A DNA stretch of 64,000 bases from Paenibacillus glacialis (GTDB lineage: Bacteria > Bacillota > Bacilli > Paenibacillales > Paenibacillaceae). The notes beneath the pieces are model-generated. The model was not told the origin of the DNA and made no database searches. It worked only from the letters and a program-made list of their open reading frames with translations. Shown here piece after piece: positions 16,467-25,042 of this stretch. Made by a program: the position numbers and the translations under genes. Location of the stretch: NCBI RefSeq assembly GCF_001637205.1, contig NZ_LVJH01000074.1, positions 62,001 through 126,000 of the forward strand, in the 5' to 3' direction. Within the stretch, counting starts at the first letter, position 1; every line of letters begins with the position of its first letter.

Positions 16467-18443
16467 GTGTATTTCCAAAGAGGAAGCACCCTCGGTAATA
16501 GTAGCTGGAGCCAACACAACAAGCTTCGTTTGTTCCGATACATCAGTTATTCGTTATTTATTGTTCTGATACTTTGCAAAATAACTCTGATCGATCATCG
16601 CCTTAACATTCCTTATATCGATCTAAGTTTTCTGGATTATATCATTGCCACAGGATCAATCATGATCGTGTCATTCTGGGCATTATGGCTACCACGCCGA
16701 GGCTATCTCGTATCGCTTATGCTATTGAATCTCTTTCTAACGGCAATCATGTATTCAGATCTGGTTTATTATCGGTATTTCGGAGACTTTATTACAATCC
16801 CTGTTCTTCTTCAGACTGGGCAAATCAGTTCGTTAGGGGAAAGCATACAGTCGCTTTTAGAATGGAATGATCTATACTTCTTCATTGATTGGGTAATCAT
16901 CTTCGCTTATGTCATCATGAAGTTCGTCCAACGACTTAGAAGAAATACCAGTTGGCATATTCACCAGACACATTCAACCCACCGCAGAAGTGACAAACTT
17001 ATCCGCCGATTCATTACAGGACTTCTAATATTAGCAATTGGCTCCGTTCTCACCTTCGCTCCCATTAAATACTATAGTGAAACTTGGGCCAAAGGAGTAT
17101 TGGAAAGCAATTGGTGGAACATCACTCTCTACAATGTCACAGGCTTACTCGGATTTCATGGCTACGACATTTATCGGTATGCACAAGATCATCTAGGACC
17201 CAAACCTACCCTTCCTCAAGAAGAAATGGATGCTATCAAGAATTTATTTCAACACAAGAGCGATCAAAGATCCGTACAGAACGAATCGTTCGGAAAGTAC
17301 AAGAACAGTAATGTCGTTGTCGTTCAAGTTGAAGCCTTCATGAATTTTATGATCGGTAAAAGCATCAATGGTGAAGAAATCACTCCGAACTTCAACAAGC
17401 TAATGAAAGAAAGTATGTATTTCAGCAATTATTATCACCAGACAGGACAAGGAAGAACATCTGATGCAGACTTTAGTTCTCACAGTTCACTGCATCCGCT
17501 GCCTTCTGGTTCTGTATTCGTTCGTTATCCCGAACATAAGTACGATATGTTACCAACGATCTTGAAGGATCACGGATATTCGCCAAACGTATTCCACGCG
17601 TACGATAGTAGCTTTTGGAATCGGACCATCATGTATAACCATATGGGATATAACCGCTTTTTTAGCAAAAAAGACTATACGCTCGATGAGGTACTCGGCT
17701 GGTCACTTAGTGACAACTCATTCTTCAAACAATCCTTAAATGAGATGAAATCGATCAAGCAGCCTTTCTATTCTTTCCTTATTACACTTTCCAGCCATCA
17801 TCCCTATACGATCCCCAAAGACAAACAAGAATTAGATGTGGGTGAATTCAGTGATACTATATTCGGAGATTATCTACAATCGATCCATTATGTTGATGAT
17901 GCACTTGGGAACTTTACTGAACAGATGAAAGAACAGGGGCTTTGGGATAATACCATCCTTGTTGTATATGGAGATCACGATAATTCAATTAAAGACAAGC
18001 CCTATTACGAACAATTTCTAGGTAAAAAGTTGAATGATCTCGATATGGAGCAAATTATGAATCAAGTTCCTTTACTGATTCATCTACCCGATGGCAGCCG
18101 AGCAGGAGAATATTCTGAAGCTTCTGGACAACTCGATATGACGCCATCTCTCCTCCATCTGCTTGGAATTTCAACGGATTCCTATCACATGTTAGGTAAC
18201 AATCTATTCGTTGAAGATGATCGGTTTGTAGTTCTTCGTTCCGGGGCTTTCTCAGACAGAAAGGTATTCTATATTCCATCCCCAAATGGCATATTCGAGA
18301 ACGGTAGTTGCTATGATCTCAACTCACGTGTTACGACTACTGTCAGTAGCTGCCGTGTCGGCTTTGATCAAGCCAAGTTTCAACTCAGCAGCTCTGATCA
18401 AGTTATTCAATATGATTTGCTAAGTAAACTGAATGAGAAATAG
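16467..18443 (+). CDS. LTA synthase family phosphoglycerol transferase
   Basis: 658-residue LtaS-type membrane enzyme that polymerises glycerol phosphate from phosphatidylglycerol onto lipoteichoic acid, or primes it. About five N-terminal membrane helices (to residue ~190) precede an extracellular sulfatase-fold domain. The catalytic threonine is in GRTSDADFSS (T331), the metal glutamate in VVVQVEAF, and the metal Asp-His in YGDHDNS. Start GTG 16467 follows AAGGGGAG. Paenibacilli usually have several paralogues, so LtaS, YfnI, YqgS and YvgJ-like roles cannot be separated here. It is monocistronic between two hairpins. Confidence 0.92.
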   Translation: MYFQRGSTLGNSSWSQHNKLRLFRYISYSLFIVLILCKITLIDHRLNIPYIDLSFLDYIIATGSIMIVSFWALWLPRRGYLVSLMLLNLFLTAIMYSDLVYYRYFGDFITIPVLLQTGQISSLGESIQSLLEWNDLYFFIDWVIIFAYVIMKFVQRLRRNTSWHIHQTHSTHRRSDKLIRRFITGLLILAIGSVLTFAPIKYYSETWAKGVLESNWWNITLYNVTGLLGFHGYDIYRYAQDHLGPKPTLPQEEMDAIKNLFQHKSDQRSVQNESFGKYKNSNVVVVQVEAFMNFMIGKSINGEEITPNFNKLMKESMYFSNYYHQTGQGRTSDADFSSHSSLHPLPSGSVFVRYPEHKYDMLPTILKDHGYSPNVFHAYDSSFWNRTIMYNHMGYNRFFSKKDYTLDEVLGWSLSDNSFFKQSLNEMKSIKQPFYSFLITLSSHHPYTIPKDKQELDVGEFSDTIFGDYLQSIHYVDDALGNFTEQMKEQGLWDNTILVVYGDHDNSIKDKPYYEQFLGKKLNDLDMEQIMNQVPLLIHLPDGSRAGEYSEASGQLDMTPSLLHLLGISTDSYHMLGNNLFVEDDRFVVLRSGAFSDRKVFYIPSPNGIFENGSCYDLNSRVTTTVSSCRVGFDQAKFQLSSSDQVIQYDLLSKLNEK

Positions 18444-18524
18444 TGCTCGATGACGGATTGTCCTTCTGATCTCTGTTGCTTCTTCAGAACAGTTTCGACT
18501 CTGAAGCTTAGTTACAGTACATGA

Positions 18525-18567
18525 AAAAACCTCCACAAATGAGTATTAATCATTGTGGAGGTTTTTA
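18525..18567. terminator. Bidirectional terminator after the LTA synthase gene
   Basis: AAAAACCTCCACAAATGA pairs with its near-complete complement ending GGAGGTTTTT. The A-run and T-run serve both convergent genes. Confidence 0.9.
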
Positions 18568-18581
18568 ACATTTGTAAACAC

Positions 18582-18857
18582 TTAGTCATTTACCTCTGAA
18601 ACGTTAACTGCTGCTAGCCTACTTTTCTCTTCGACAAGCCAAGCTTCCGTTTGTTCAGCAGCTAGTTCATTCTCACTGCCTTGAAGGGCCTGAACAGCAT
18701 GCTCCGCGTGAGCCAAGGAATTCTGCGCTTGATCCACCAATTGCTCTGTTGGATGGCTTACAGCTTGCGTTATCGACTGATGGAGCCGATCTACGGCGTT
18801 ATTCGCTTGGGAAATGGGTGTGTTCGTTTGCATACTAGAAAAATCACGTTTAGACAT
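18582..18857 (-). CDS. Hypothetical helical protein, 91 aa
   Basis: No family is recognised. The sequence (MSKRDFSSMQTNTPISQANN...) is rich in Ala, Gln, Glu and Ser with repeated hydrophobic spacing (QLVDQAQNSLAHAEHAVQAL), so it should be a helical, partly coiled-coil soluble protein. It has no Cys, signal or membrane segment. A strong ribosome site (GGGGGAG) precedes ATG 18857 and a shared terminator follows the stop, so it is a complete single-gene unit. Confidence 0.65.
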   Translation of the reverse strand: MSKRDFSSMQTNTPISQANNAVDRLHQSITQAVSHPTEQLVDQAQNSLAHAEHAVQALQGSENELAAEQTEAWLVEEKSRLAAVNVSEVND

Positions 18858-18966
18858 TCACATGCTCCCCCTTTTAGTACATATTCCTTATCAGTCACCA
18901 TCATTAGCTTGGTTTTAACAGAAAGGAACTATGCACTAAAGAGAAACATCATCATTTACCATTTGT

Positions 18967-19194
18967 CTACTTAATGAACGGAGCCGCTTTAGCTAGTACC
19001 TCATCTTCTGTCGGTGCACTTATATAACGTCCATTAATATAGATAAATGCTCTTTTTCCGCAAGGACCACAGTAAGATTTACACACGACCTGAATTTCAG
19101 CGTCAGGTGCCATCTTTTGAAGCTTAGGTACAATACTTTTGAGCCGTATATGCTTACATTTGTCACATACGCGTATATCGTTTGCCATAGTCAT
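18967..19194 (-). CDS. DUF1450 small Cys-motif protein (YuzB-like)
   Basis: 75 residues. The pattern CDKCKH near the start and CKSYCGPCGKRAFIYINGRYI in the middle matches the DUF1450 family, small thioredoxin-fold proteins that look like 2Fe-2S ferredoxin relatives. The five cysteines (two C-x-x-C pairs plus one) could hold a cluster or zinc. The start is ATG 19194, a few bases after GAAGG; ATG 19188 is an alternative. The role is unknown. It lies 25 bases downstream of the HesB-like gene, on the same strand, which hints at an iron-sulfur theme. Confidence 0.8.
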   Translation of the reverse strand: MTMANDIRVCDKCKHIRLKSIVPKLQKMAPDAEIQVVCKSYCGPCGKRAFIYINGRYISAPTEDEVLAKAAPFIK

Positions 19195-19219
19195 TCCAAC
19201 CTTCTTTACTATTCTAACC

Positions 19220-19522
19220 TTAGTGGTCTCCGTGATTACCCTTAGATGGATTCGTTATAACAAACCCTTCCTCAGGAAGGTACAAATAATCAATTTTCAC
19301 ACCATCAAGTAATGGCTCGTTAGTATTCAAGATCACATCAATATCTTTATCTGTCGACACAACTTCATCGTTCTCCGTTGCCACATCTAAATCCAAACCG
19401 TAATGTGCATGGTCTCCATGAGCGTGCGTGATGAGTACACGAATTTTCAATTCTTTATTGTCTTCTTTACTTAGTTCTTTAGATAATACTTTCGCCGCGT
19501 TACGAGTAATTTTACATTTCAT
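19220..19522 (-). CDS. HesB/IscA-like domain protein, cysteine-free and histidine-rich
   Basis: This 100-residue protein has the A-type Fe-S carrier fold signature: an N-terminal helix ITRNAAKVLSKEL, a central GLDLDVATENDEVV and a C-terminal strand region LYLPEEGFVITNPS. The three cysteines that hold iron or clusters in IscA/SufA are all missing. There are no cysteines except one near the N-terminus (MKCKIT), and it carries HAHGDHAHYG and a C-terminal NHGDH. It may bind another metal or act as a divergent HesB/YfhF-type protein. RBS AGGAGATG precedes the ATG. Confidence 0.7.
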   Translation of the reverse strand: MKCKITRNAAKVLSKELSKEDNKELKIRVLITHAHGDHAHYGLDLDVATENDEVVSTDKDIDVILNTNEPLLDGVKIDYLYLPEEGFVITNPSKGNHGDH

Positions 19523-19657
19523 CTGCTACATCTCCTAATAGATGTGATGGCTAATTCCTTTATTTATTGTAAAGAAACAGAACCAAATTGACAAGACATG
19601 ACATGACTTGTCCTTATTTATGTGAAGAAACAACTAACTGTTGTGGAATCGATACAT

Positions 19658-19900
19658 CTATAGGGTTGGATACTTCCGTTGTACCCGTGTTGTGAACCAT
19701 CCCATCAATAACATCGTTACTCCGATATCATCTATAGGTAGACCAGGTAATAAATCAAAAGGAAAAATCCAATAAAAAATCACAGGCACTAAAAATAACA
19801 ACTTGTCTATTAACTTAACTTGTGATGACATCACATATCTCCGTACGTTATTAAACATGAGAGACCAATGCTTAAATGATAGTAGTCTTCTACGTTTCAT
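19658..19900 (-). CDS. DUF1232/YkvA-like small membrane protein
   Basis: 80 residues. The characteristic block is FYWIFPFDLLPGLPIDDIGVTMLLMGWF, the DUF1232 signature (P-x-D-L-x-P then D-D/G hydrophobic). It has one to two hydrophobic segments and very basic ends (MKRRRLLSFKHW). The start is ATG 19900 after GGAGG at eight bases; the frame is open further upstream without a ribosome site. Function unknown in the family. Confidence 0.65.
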   Translation of the reverse strand: MKRRRLLSFKHWSLMFNNVRRYVMSSQVKLIDKLLFLVPVIFYWIFPFDLLPGLPIDDIGVTMLLMGWFTTRVQRKYPTL

Positions 19901-20030
19901 GATTCCTACCTCCATTATTAGACCTATGAAAAAGAGGAAGCAACCGCTAGATGGAATAGAATCTTGCTCAAGCGGTCGGCCCCCTCTAGTATATAATACG
20001 ACTTGATGTTGAAAATGTTTCATAATGTTT

Positions 20031-21230
20031 TCAAAAGCCCATCAATTCCCCGACAATTAACCCTACTTCCAGACTCATATTTCGATAATCCTGAATTGGA
20101 AGAGGATTCACACCGTGACCTATTTCCACGGTAAATCCTGGCCGTTTGAAATGTTGAATGAACCAATCTTTGTATCCCGCATCACTACCCTGTAATTTCA
20201 CAGAACGATATCCGCTTACTTGTGCTAACCTTTGACTCCATTTCTCGCTCACTTCAGGTTCATAGTCACGATAATTCCAATATATTTCTTGGCCTTGGCT
20301 GTGTAGTGAAATGACACTATCAGGGGATATATCTAATGTAAAAGCAGCAAGCGCTCTAGATTCCGGTTCACTCAATGGACTTGTACCTGCATAATCGCGG
20401 GGGGAAGGGAGTTTCTTACCTCTGCGATTCACTTCCTCTTCCCAATGTGCAGGAAACTGATCACCTAGGTCTACTCCTCGAATATTTGCTTTCCAATGTT
20501 TGAAATCTCTACGGTAGCTATTGTATTCCATTAGTTCAGTACAAAAAGGGTTATCGTACGTAATGCCTTCTTGAACCAATTCTACACCGTCTGGATTAGC
20601 CATAGGTAGCACCCATAGGGTGCAATTGGCGAACCACTCTTGTGGATTATACCCATTCCACATTTGCTGATTGTGATAAGCCTCTGCGTATTCCTCCACG
20701 AATCGCATCAAGCATAACGTTGTGATCCATTCATTGGCATGAATGGATGCATTCACATGTATTACCCTCTTACCCGTACCTATTTTTAATATTTCAAGTG
20801 ATTTACCCATCACACTTTCACCAATCGAATGTGCCTCAATAAACTTATATTTACCCAATAACTCTTTAATATGCTTCATCATATCCTTGTATCCGTATTC
20901 ACCTTGAGGCTCAACAACAGCCATCCTTTCCGATGAAGGAAGTACAAGAATGCGTCCAATCGGAAACCGATCACGTGAGATACCAGGATTAAATCCTTCT
21001 AGCGCCTGTTCTGTAATTGAAAATTGTTCCAATACACGATCGAGTGTATCCCCTATTTGTATTGCATATCTCCGTCGAGGTGTTGAAGGAATAAATAAAA
21101 TCTGTCCAGGAATAAGGTAGGGTTGATCTGTTGCCCAAGGATTGGCATTCACAATATTCTCTGGTTTAAGGCCTCTTGCAGTCGCGATGCGCTGAAGTGT
21201 ATCTCCTTGACGAACGATATATTCTAGCAT
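20031..21230 (-). CDS. LysM-M14 peptidase (gamma-D-glutamyl-meso-DAP peptidase I type)
   Basis: Two LysM cell-wall-binding repeats (residues ~1-48, LEYIVRQGDTLQRIA; and ~51-98, RYAIQIGDTLDRVL) precede a zinc carboxypeptidase domain. The zinc ligands are in SIHANEWITT (H, E) and ISLHSQGQ (H), and the catalytic glutamate in FTVEIGHGVNP. This layout is that of DL-endopeptidase I of Lysinibacillus sphaericus, which cuts gamma-D-Glu-mDAP bonds in sporulation peptidoglycan. It has no signal peptide, like that enzyme. The start is ATG 21230 (MLEY) with AAGGA upstream; longer forms add 13 residues without a site. Confidence 0.9.
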   Translation of the reverse strand: MLEYIVRQGDTLQRIATARGLKPENIVNANPWATDQPYLIPGQILFIPSTPRRRYAIQIGDTLDRVLEQFSITEQALEGFNPGISRDRFPIGRILVLPSSERMAVVEPQGEYGYKDMMKHIKELLGKYKFIEAHSIGESVMGKSLEILKIGTGKRVIHVNASIHANEWITTLCLMRFVEEYAEAYHNQQMWNGYNPQEWFANCTLWVLPMANPDGVELVQEGITYDNPFCTELMEYNSYRRDFKHWKANIRGVDLGDQFPAHWEEEVNRRGKKLPSPRDYAGTSPLSEPESRALAAFTLDISPDSVISLHSQGQEIYWNYRDYEPEVSEKWSQRLAQVSGYRSVKLQGSDAGYKDWFIQHFKRPGFTVEIGHGVNPLPIQDYRNMSLEVGLIVGELMGF

Positions 21231-21368
21231 ACATACCATCCTTTCTTTATGACTTGGTGTGAGCCACAAACAACAAAGATTTGGTGGTTAGATTGTATGC
21301 CTATACCTTTGTCCTACATTCGTAATCACGAAATAATTATTTGGTTCTACATGATATGGATATGGTAA

Positions 21369-21396
21369 AGACCGAAGTTCAATTGAACTTCGGTCT
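21369..21396 (-). terminator. Terminator of the glutamate racemase gene
   Basis: AGACCGAAGTTC and GAACTTCGGTCT pair around a four-base loop, followed on the minus strand by TTTACC. It lies 37 bases after the stop. Confidence 0.75.
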
Positions 21397-21432
21397 AGTC
21401 TACTCACGAACATGACTTTCTTAATTCTTCCT

Positions 21433-22251
21433 TTATTCTTCAAACGTAGACACTTGCCAGACTACAGGAGTCCGCCGTATCTGTTCGCCTAACCATTCAT
21501 TCGCAATCTTCTTAAATATTTCGCCATCACCACTACAGAAAAATTGATGCACTGGGCTTTCATCACTCTTCGCAAGTTGGCCCTTCTCGTATAATATCGT
21601 ACTAATTTCCCGCGCTGTCTCATCTGCCGAACTAATGAGCTTCACCTTATCTCCCATGACTTCTTGAATGGAATCCATGAGAAAAGGATAGTGTGTACAC
21701 CCGAGGATAAGACAGTCTATTGAGGTATCACGGATGTTCTCGAGCGACCGCTCCACTATATTCCTCGTCTCTGCTGCTCGAAATAATCCTTGCTCAACAA
21801 GTGGTACAAGGAGTGGACAAGCTTCACTTATCACATTCACATATGGAGAGAGTTCTTTTAACGCAGCTGTATAGGCTCCGCTTCCAATCGTACCAACCGT
21901 CCCTATGACACCAACGTCCCCCGTCTTCGTTGCACTGATCGCAGCACGAGCACCTGGATGAATGACACCAATAACAGGTATAGTTAACTTTTCCGAAATA
22001 TATGTGAGTGCTGCTGCCGTTGCAGTATTACAAGCGATAACAATCATCTTAGGTTCGAATTGGATAAGATAGTCTACGATTTGTTCTGTGAATACTCTGA
22101 CTTGATCCGATGACCTTGGTCCATATGGCGTACGGGCAGTATCTCCAAAATATATAATTTTCTCTCGCGGAAGCTGTCTCATCACTTCTTTAGCTACCGT
22201 TAGCCCCCCTACACCTGAGTCTAATATTGCAATTGCATGTTGCACAAACAC
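21433..22251 (-). CDS. racE: Glutamate racemase
   Basis: Makes D-glutamate for peptidoglycan. The two catalytic cysteines are in VIACNTATAAAL and LILGCTHYPF. Other family blocks are AILDSGVGGLTV, YFGDTARTPYGPRS and VIGVIHPGARAA. The 272-residue length is normal. The frame opens at GTG 22251, with a second GTG two codons on. A promoter (22309-22337) and terminator frame it as a single-gene transcript. murI is the alternative name; whether it is RacE- or YrpC-type cannot be told. Confidence 0.96.
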   Translation of the reverse strand: MFVQHAIAILDSGVGGLTVAKEVMRQLPREKIIYFGDTARTPYGPRSSDQVRVFTEQIVDYLIQFEPKMIVIACNTATAAALTYISEKLTIPVIGVIHPGARAAISATKTGDVGVIGTVGTIGSGAYTAALKELSPYVNVISEACPLLVPLVEQGLFRAAETRNIVERSLENIRDTSIDCLILGCTHYPFLMDSIQEVMGDKVKLISSADETAREISTILYEKGQLAKSDESPVHQFFCSGDGEIFKKIANEWLGEQIRRTPVVWQVSTFEE

Positions 22252-22308
22252 ACCGCTTCTTTCTGTATCGAATTCTGTTTCCTACTTTGCTACCATATGT
22301 CAGTGAAT

Positions 22309-22337
22309 ATTATAACGTACCTTAAATTTTAACCCAA
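22309..22337 (-). promoter_or_regulatory. Sigma-A-type promoter of the glutamate racemase gene
   Basis: On the minus strand TTGGGT and a consensus TATAAT are separated by exactly 17 bases. They lie about 60 bases before the start codon. Confidence 0.65.
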
Positions 22338-22528
22338 TTCATTTCGACCTTCAAGAAAAGGTTCTATTCTGCTTGCGGATTCACTTATTGGTGCTTCCGT
22401 TTCGTGTAAATACAAGTGAAAATACCCGCTTTATTTTATGGAGTACTTTCCTTCAATCTGGACACTCTATATCATAATTGTGCATAAAACCAATTCATCG
22501 ATGATTTAACATGGAGTGTGACGAAAAA

Positions 22529-23302
22529 ATGACTACATCTAACATAAACGGATACTCGATGCATTATATCGATCGCGGAAAAGGAACCGCCATCCTCTTT
22601 ATTCACCCTCCGGTACTTACAAGCTTAAATTTCATATACCAAATCCAAGGACTGTCGCCTCATTTTCGAACCATTGCTATCGACATCAGAGGACACGGCA
22701 AAAGTCAGCCTTCCGAACAAGCGGTTACTTATCCTTTAATTGTTGAGGATATCAAACAGTTGATAGACCAGTTAAGCATCGAAAAAATATTCTTGTGCGG
22801 TTATTCTACTGGGGGTTCGGTTGTGCTTGAGTTTCTCTTGACTTATCCAGATCGGGCATGGGGAGGTATCGTCATCGGCGGAATGTCGGAAGTGAACGAA
22901 AGGCGTCTAAGAAACAAAATATCCTTAGGTATTGGTTTCTCTAAAATCGGAGCAGTAGGCACGATCGCGTTGTCCAATGCTTGGTCGCAAACTAAAAATC
23001 TTTCATTATTCAGAGAGTTATTCAACGATGCAAAAAAAGGAAATGCCAGAAATGCGGAACAGTATTACCGATATAGCTTGAATTATAATTGTACATCGCA
23101 ACTTCGGGATATCCATCTTCCCGTCCTGCTCATTTATGGGGAAAAGGACAAGCACTTCCATCCTTACGCTCAAATGCTGCATCAGCGATTACCGAAGAAT
23201 GAGCTGATTTTCATTAAAAAAGTCGATCACCGGATTCCAACGAAAGCCCCTGGACCATTGAACGAACGGATCGAGCAATTCGTACGCCGCTTCAGCCACT
23301 GA
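22529..23302 (+). CDS. Alpha/beta hydrolase
   Basis: About 257 residues with the complete hydrolase fold. Visible: oxyanion region LFIHPPVLTS, IDIRGHGKSQPS, nucleophile elbow GYSTGGSV (Ser), acid LLIYGEKDKHFHP (Asp) and the C-terminal base VDHRIPTKAPG (His). It has no signal peptide, so it is cytoplasmic. Lipase, haloperoxidase-like and esterase functions cannot be separated. The ATG at 22529 lies 12 bases after GGAG; an ATG at 22511 has no site. It borders the AT-rich island and is followed by a GC-rich terminator. Confidence 0.85.
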   Translation: MTTSNINGYSMHYIDRGKGTAILFIHPPVLTSLNFIYQIQGLSPHFRTIAIDIRGHGKSQPSEQAVTYPLIVEDIKQLIDQLSIEKIFLCGYSTGGSVVLEFLLTYPDRAWGGIVIGGMSEVNERRLRNKISLGIGFSKIGAVGTIALSNAWSQTKNLSLFRELFNDAKKGNARNAEQYYRYSLNYNCTSQLRDIHLPVLLIYGEKDKHFHPYAQMLHQRLPKNELIFIKKVDHRIPTKAPGPLNERIEQFVRRFSH

Positions 23303-23511
23303 CCGCCGCCAGATGAATGTCCGACGTGGAGATCCATTTATCGCATCCAAGTGAGCGACTAATTCTATAAGAAGATGAGTCCATGTCTTGAGCAAGGAAG
23401 TAACGGGAAGGTATTAAAAGGCGAAGCAAATACGCGAAGCTCACGATAGTAATCATTCAATCTAATACAACAGTGTCACAAGTAATAAATATGTTTCGTT
23501 AACACACTAAA

Positions 23512-23538
23512 GCCCCGCAGGATAATCACCGGCGGGGC
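23512..23538 (+). terminator. GC-rich terminator
   Basis: GCCCCGC pairs with GCGGGGC across a 13-base loop, followed by CTTACCTT. It is about 210 bases after the hydrolase stop. Confidence 0.6.
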
Positions 23539-23870
23539 CTTACCTTATACATCATAAAATAAGAGGTGCCTTTATAGTAGGCGATGAACCTTAAATGGAG
23601 ATTATATTGAGGTTAGAAGTAGATAAAAGCTACATTATCTATATATTATTCTGCTATTCACCTATTTTTAGATTCTTAATTATATAGAAATCAAAGAAGA
23701 CCACTTTGGCGCTATGAACTGTGATCATATAGGCTTTAAACGGTACAGTAACTTTTGATGTACTCATACGGCAGTATTTCTGCGGGTAGTCGCTTCTGAT
23801 TAATCCAAAAGCTACCCAAATTGCTTAATGAGTTTTCTTGAAATTTTGATTTAATAATAAACATCACAAG
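23539..23870. other. AT-rich intergenic stretch with no clear gene
   Basis: The base composition drops sharply here. The only open frame worth naming is a 37-codon one on the minus strand (23654-23767, starting MSTSKVTVPFKAYM), which has no ribosome site. I see no RNA gene, inverted repeat or attachment-site duplication. Confidence 0.4.
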
Positions 23871-23898
23871 AAAAAGACCTCCTTATAAAAAGGCGGCC
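23871..23898 (-). terminator. Terminator of the small-gene cluster
   Basis: On the minus strand GGCCGCCTT pairs with AAGGAGGTC (two G-U pairs) and is followed by TTTTT. It lies about 40 bases after the last small gene. Confidence 0.75.
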
Positions 23899-23934
23899 TA
23901 CATGGAGCATACAATTTCATCGTTTATATATTCG

Positions 23935-24150
23935 TTACTTCCACATCACCTTTTTTACAATACCCAATCTCTTTAGTCCTTCTGTGCCAACCCATCCTCC
24001 CGCGCTTGCTAAGACGACATTATGAAATAGTTTCATAGCGATTGAATAAGTCATCGCTCCAATTATTATTTCCATAATAAAGAACCGTTTTATATCCGAG
24101 AAGGTTATTACATAAATTTTAAACTCATAATTATTAAGCATTGGTTTCAT
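23935..24150 (-). CDS. Small membrane protein of unknown function, 71 aa
   Basis: The start is ATG 24150, six bases after GAGGTG. The protein (MKPMLNNYEFKIYVITF...) has a hydrophobic centre (FFIMEIIIGAMTYSIAMKLF followed by NVVLASAGGWVG) that predicts one or two membrane passes, and a basic C-terminus GLKRLGIVKKVMWK. No family is recognised. It is last in the cluster and followed directly by a terminator. A small phage membrane protein is possible but not shown. Confidence 0.5.
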   Translation of the reverse strand: MKPMLNNYEFKIYVITFSDIKRFFIMEIIIGAMTYSIAMKLFHNVVLASAGGWVGTEGLKRLGIVKKVMWK

Positions 24151-24233
24151 TGTTCACCTCTATAGCGTTTATGTAACCAATATGCTTCTGTTAGATTGTC
24201 TGATTCCTACTTCACTCGATGGATTCACACCTC

Positions 24234-24404
24234 TTAAGCCATATCATCCGGAAATTTTTCTAAAAAATCGAAATCCATTGCAGTACCGGACAAAGTAATA
24301 TCGAAACCGTTATTGTCATCTATCCTTGCAACCATGATGTTCATCTCCTCATGGATATGAATACCCGTAATCAGCACCCGCTCGGTATTACCTGTCTTAA
24401 ACAC
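24234..24404 (-). CDS. Hypothetical acidic protein, about 56 aa
   Basis: GTG 24404 is six bases after GAGG, giving a protein starting (M)FKTGNTERVLITGIHIHEE and ending LEKFPDDMA; an upstream GTG at 24416 is possible. It is acidic, soluble, and has no motif I recognise. It follows the cysteine-rich small gene by 36 bases. Confidence 0.4.
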   Translation of the reverse strand: MFKTGNTERVLITGIHIHEEMNIMVARIDDNNGFDITLSGTAMDFDFLEKFPDDMA

Positions 24405-24440
24405 ATTTATCCTCACCTACCTCGACATCACAATTCGACA

Positions 24441-24587
24441 TCAGAAAGGATTTGCCTTCTTAACACACTTCAGCGCCTGCTTACTACAAAATTGTTTCGT
24501 CCCGGTCCATTCGCCCCACATACAGCCTTTGCACTTATTCGGCTGCTTATATTCGGGTGGATCCTTAATTTGCTTTTTGATCATCAT
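24441..24587 (-). CDS. Small four-cysteine (zinc-finger-like) protein, 48 aa
   Basis: The product begins MMIKKQIKDPPEYKQPNK and contains CKGCMWGEWTG, FCSKQALKC and a basic end. The spacing C-x-x-C ... C ... C suggests one zinc site. Small proteins of this sort are common in Bacillales phages. GGAGGATCA gives a strong ribosome site before the paired ATGs (24587 or 24584). It is too short for most gene callers. Confidence 0.55.
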   Translation of the reverse strand: MMIKKQIKDPPEYKQPNKCKGCMWGEWTGTKQFCSKQALKCVKKANPF

Positions 24588-24650
24588 TGATCCTCCGTTT
24601 TAAAGTGACCATCTGGCCTTCGCTCATAGGAATTTGATCGAGCTTCTTAT

Positions 24651-24845
24651 TCAGAGATGGTGCGTCTTGTAGAGAAGTGTCCTCGCTGTGGTCTTCAGAG
24701 CCTTACACACGTCGCTGATCTTCCTGCTATTATCGTCATCCAGTAAATAGGCAAGTAATCGTTGCACTTTCTTTGTGATCCCATACGGGTCTGTCAAAAT
24801 CTGAGCAACCTCAGTACAAGTCATTTCAACCTCTTCCAAGATCAC
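24651..24845 (-). CDS. Hypothetical small helical protein
   Basis: Three starts are possible: GTG 24854 (overlaps its own ribosome site), GTG 24845 (AAGG eight bases upstream) and ATG 24824 (AGAGG five bases upstream, giving MTCTEVAQILTDPYG). The body EVAQILTDPYGITKKVQRLLAYLLDDDNSRKISDVCKAL looks helical and could be a small helix-turn-helix, but I do not recognise it. It starts shortly after a terminator and heads the four-gene small cluster. Confidence 0.4.
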   Translation of the reverse strand: MILEEVEMTCTEVAQILTDPYGITKKVQRLLAYLLDDDNSRKISDVCKALKTTARTLLYKTHHL

Positions 24846-24877
24846 TGTTTTCACCTTTCTAAATAAAAATGAACATT

Positions 24878-24903
24878 AAAAAAGCCGCTCCATAAGGAAC
24901 GAC
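24878..24903 (-). terminator. Terminator after the 138-residue unknown gene
   Basis: On the minus strand GTCGTTCC pairs with GGAGCGGC (two G-U pairs) across a four-base loop and is followed by TTTTTT. Confidence 0.75.
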
Positions 24904-25042
24904 TTCGTTTAATATGTACGATTTCCAATTTTTTATTACGATATTCGATAATTTCGTTACGTTTCTAAAGAATTGCTTCCGTAACATGCAGCAAAAACGC
25001 TTTGCTCTTTTCTTTAAAGGCAATAAGTTTTTTAAGTGCTGA

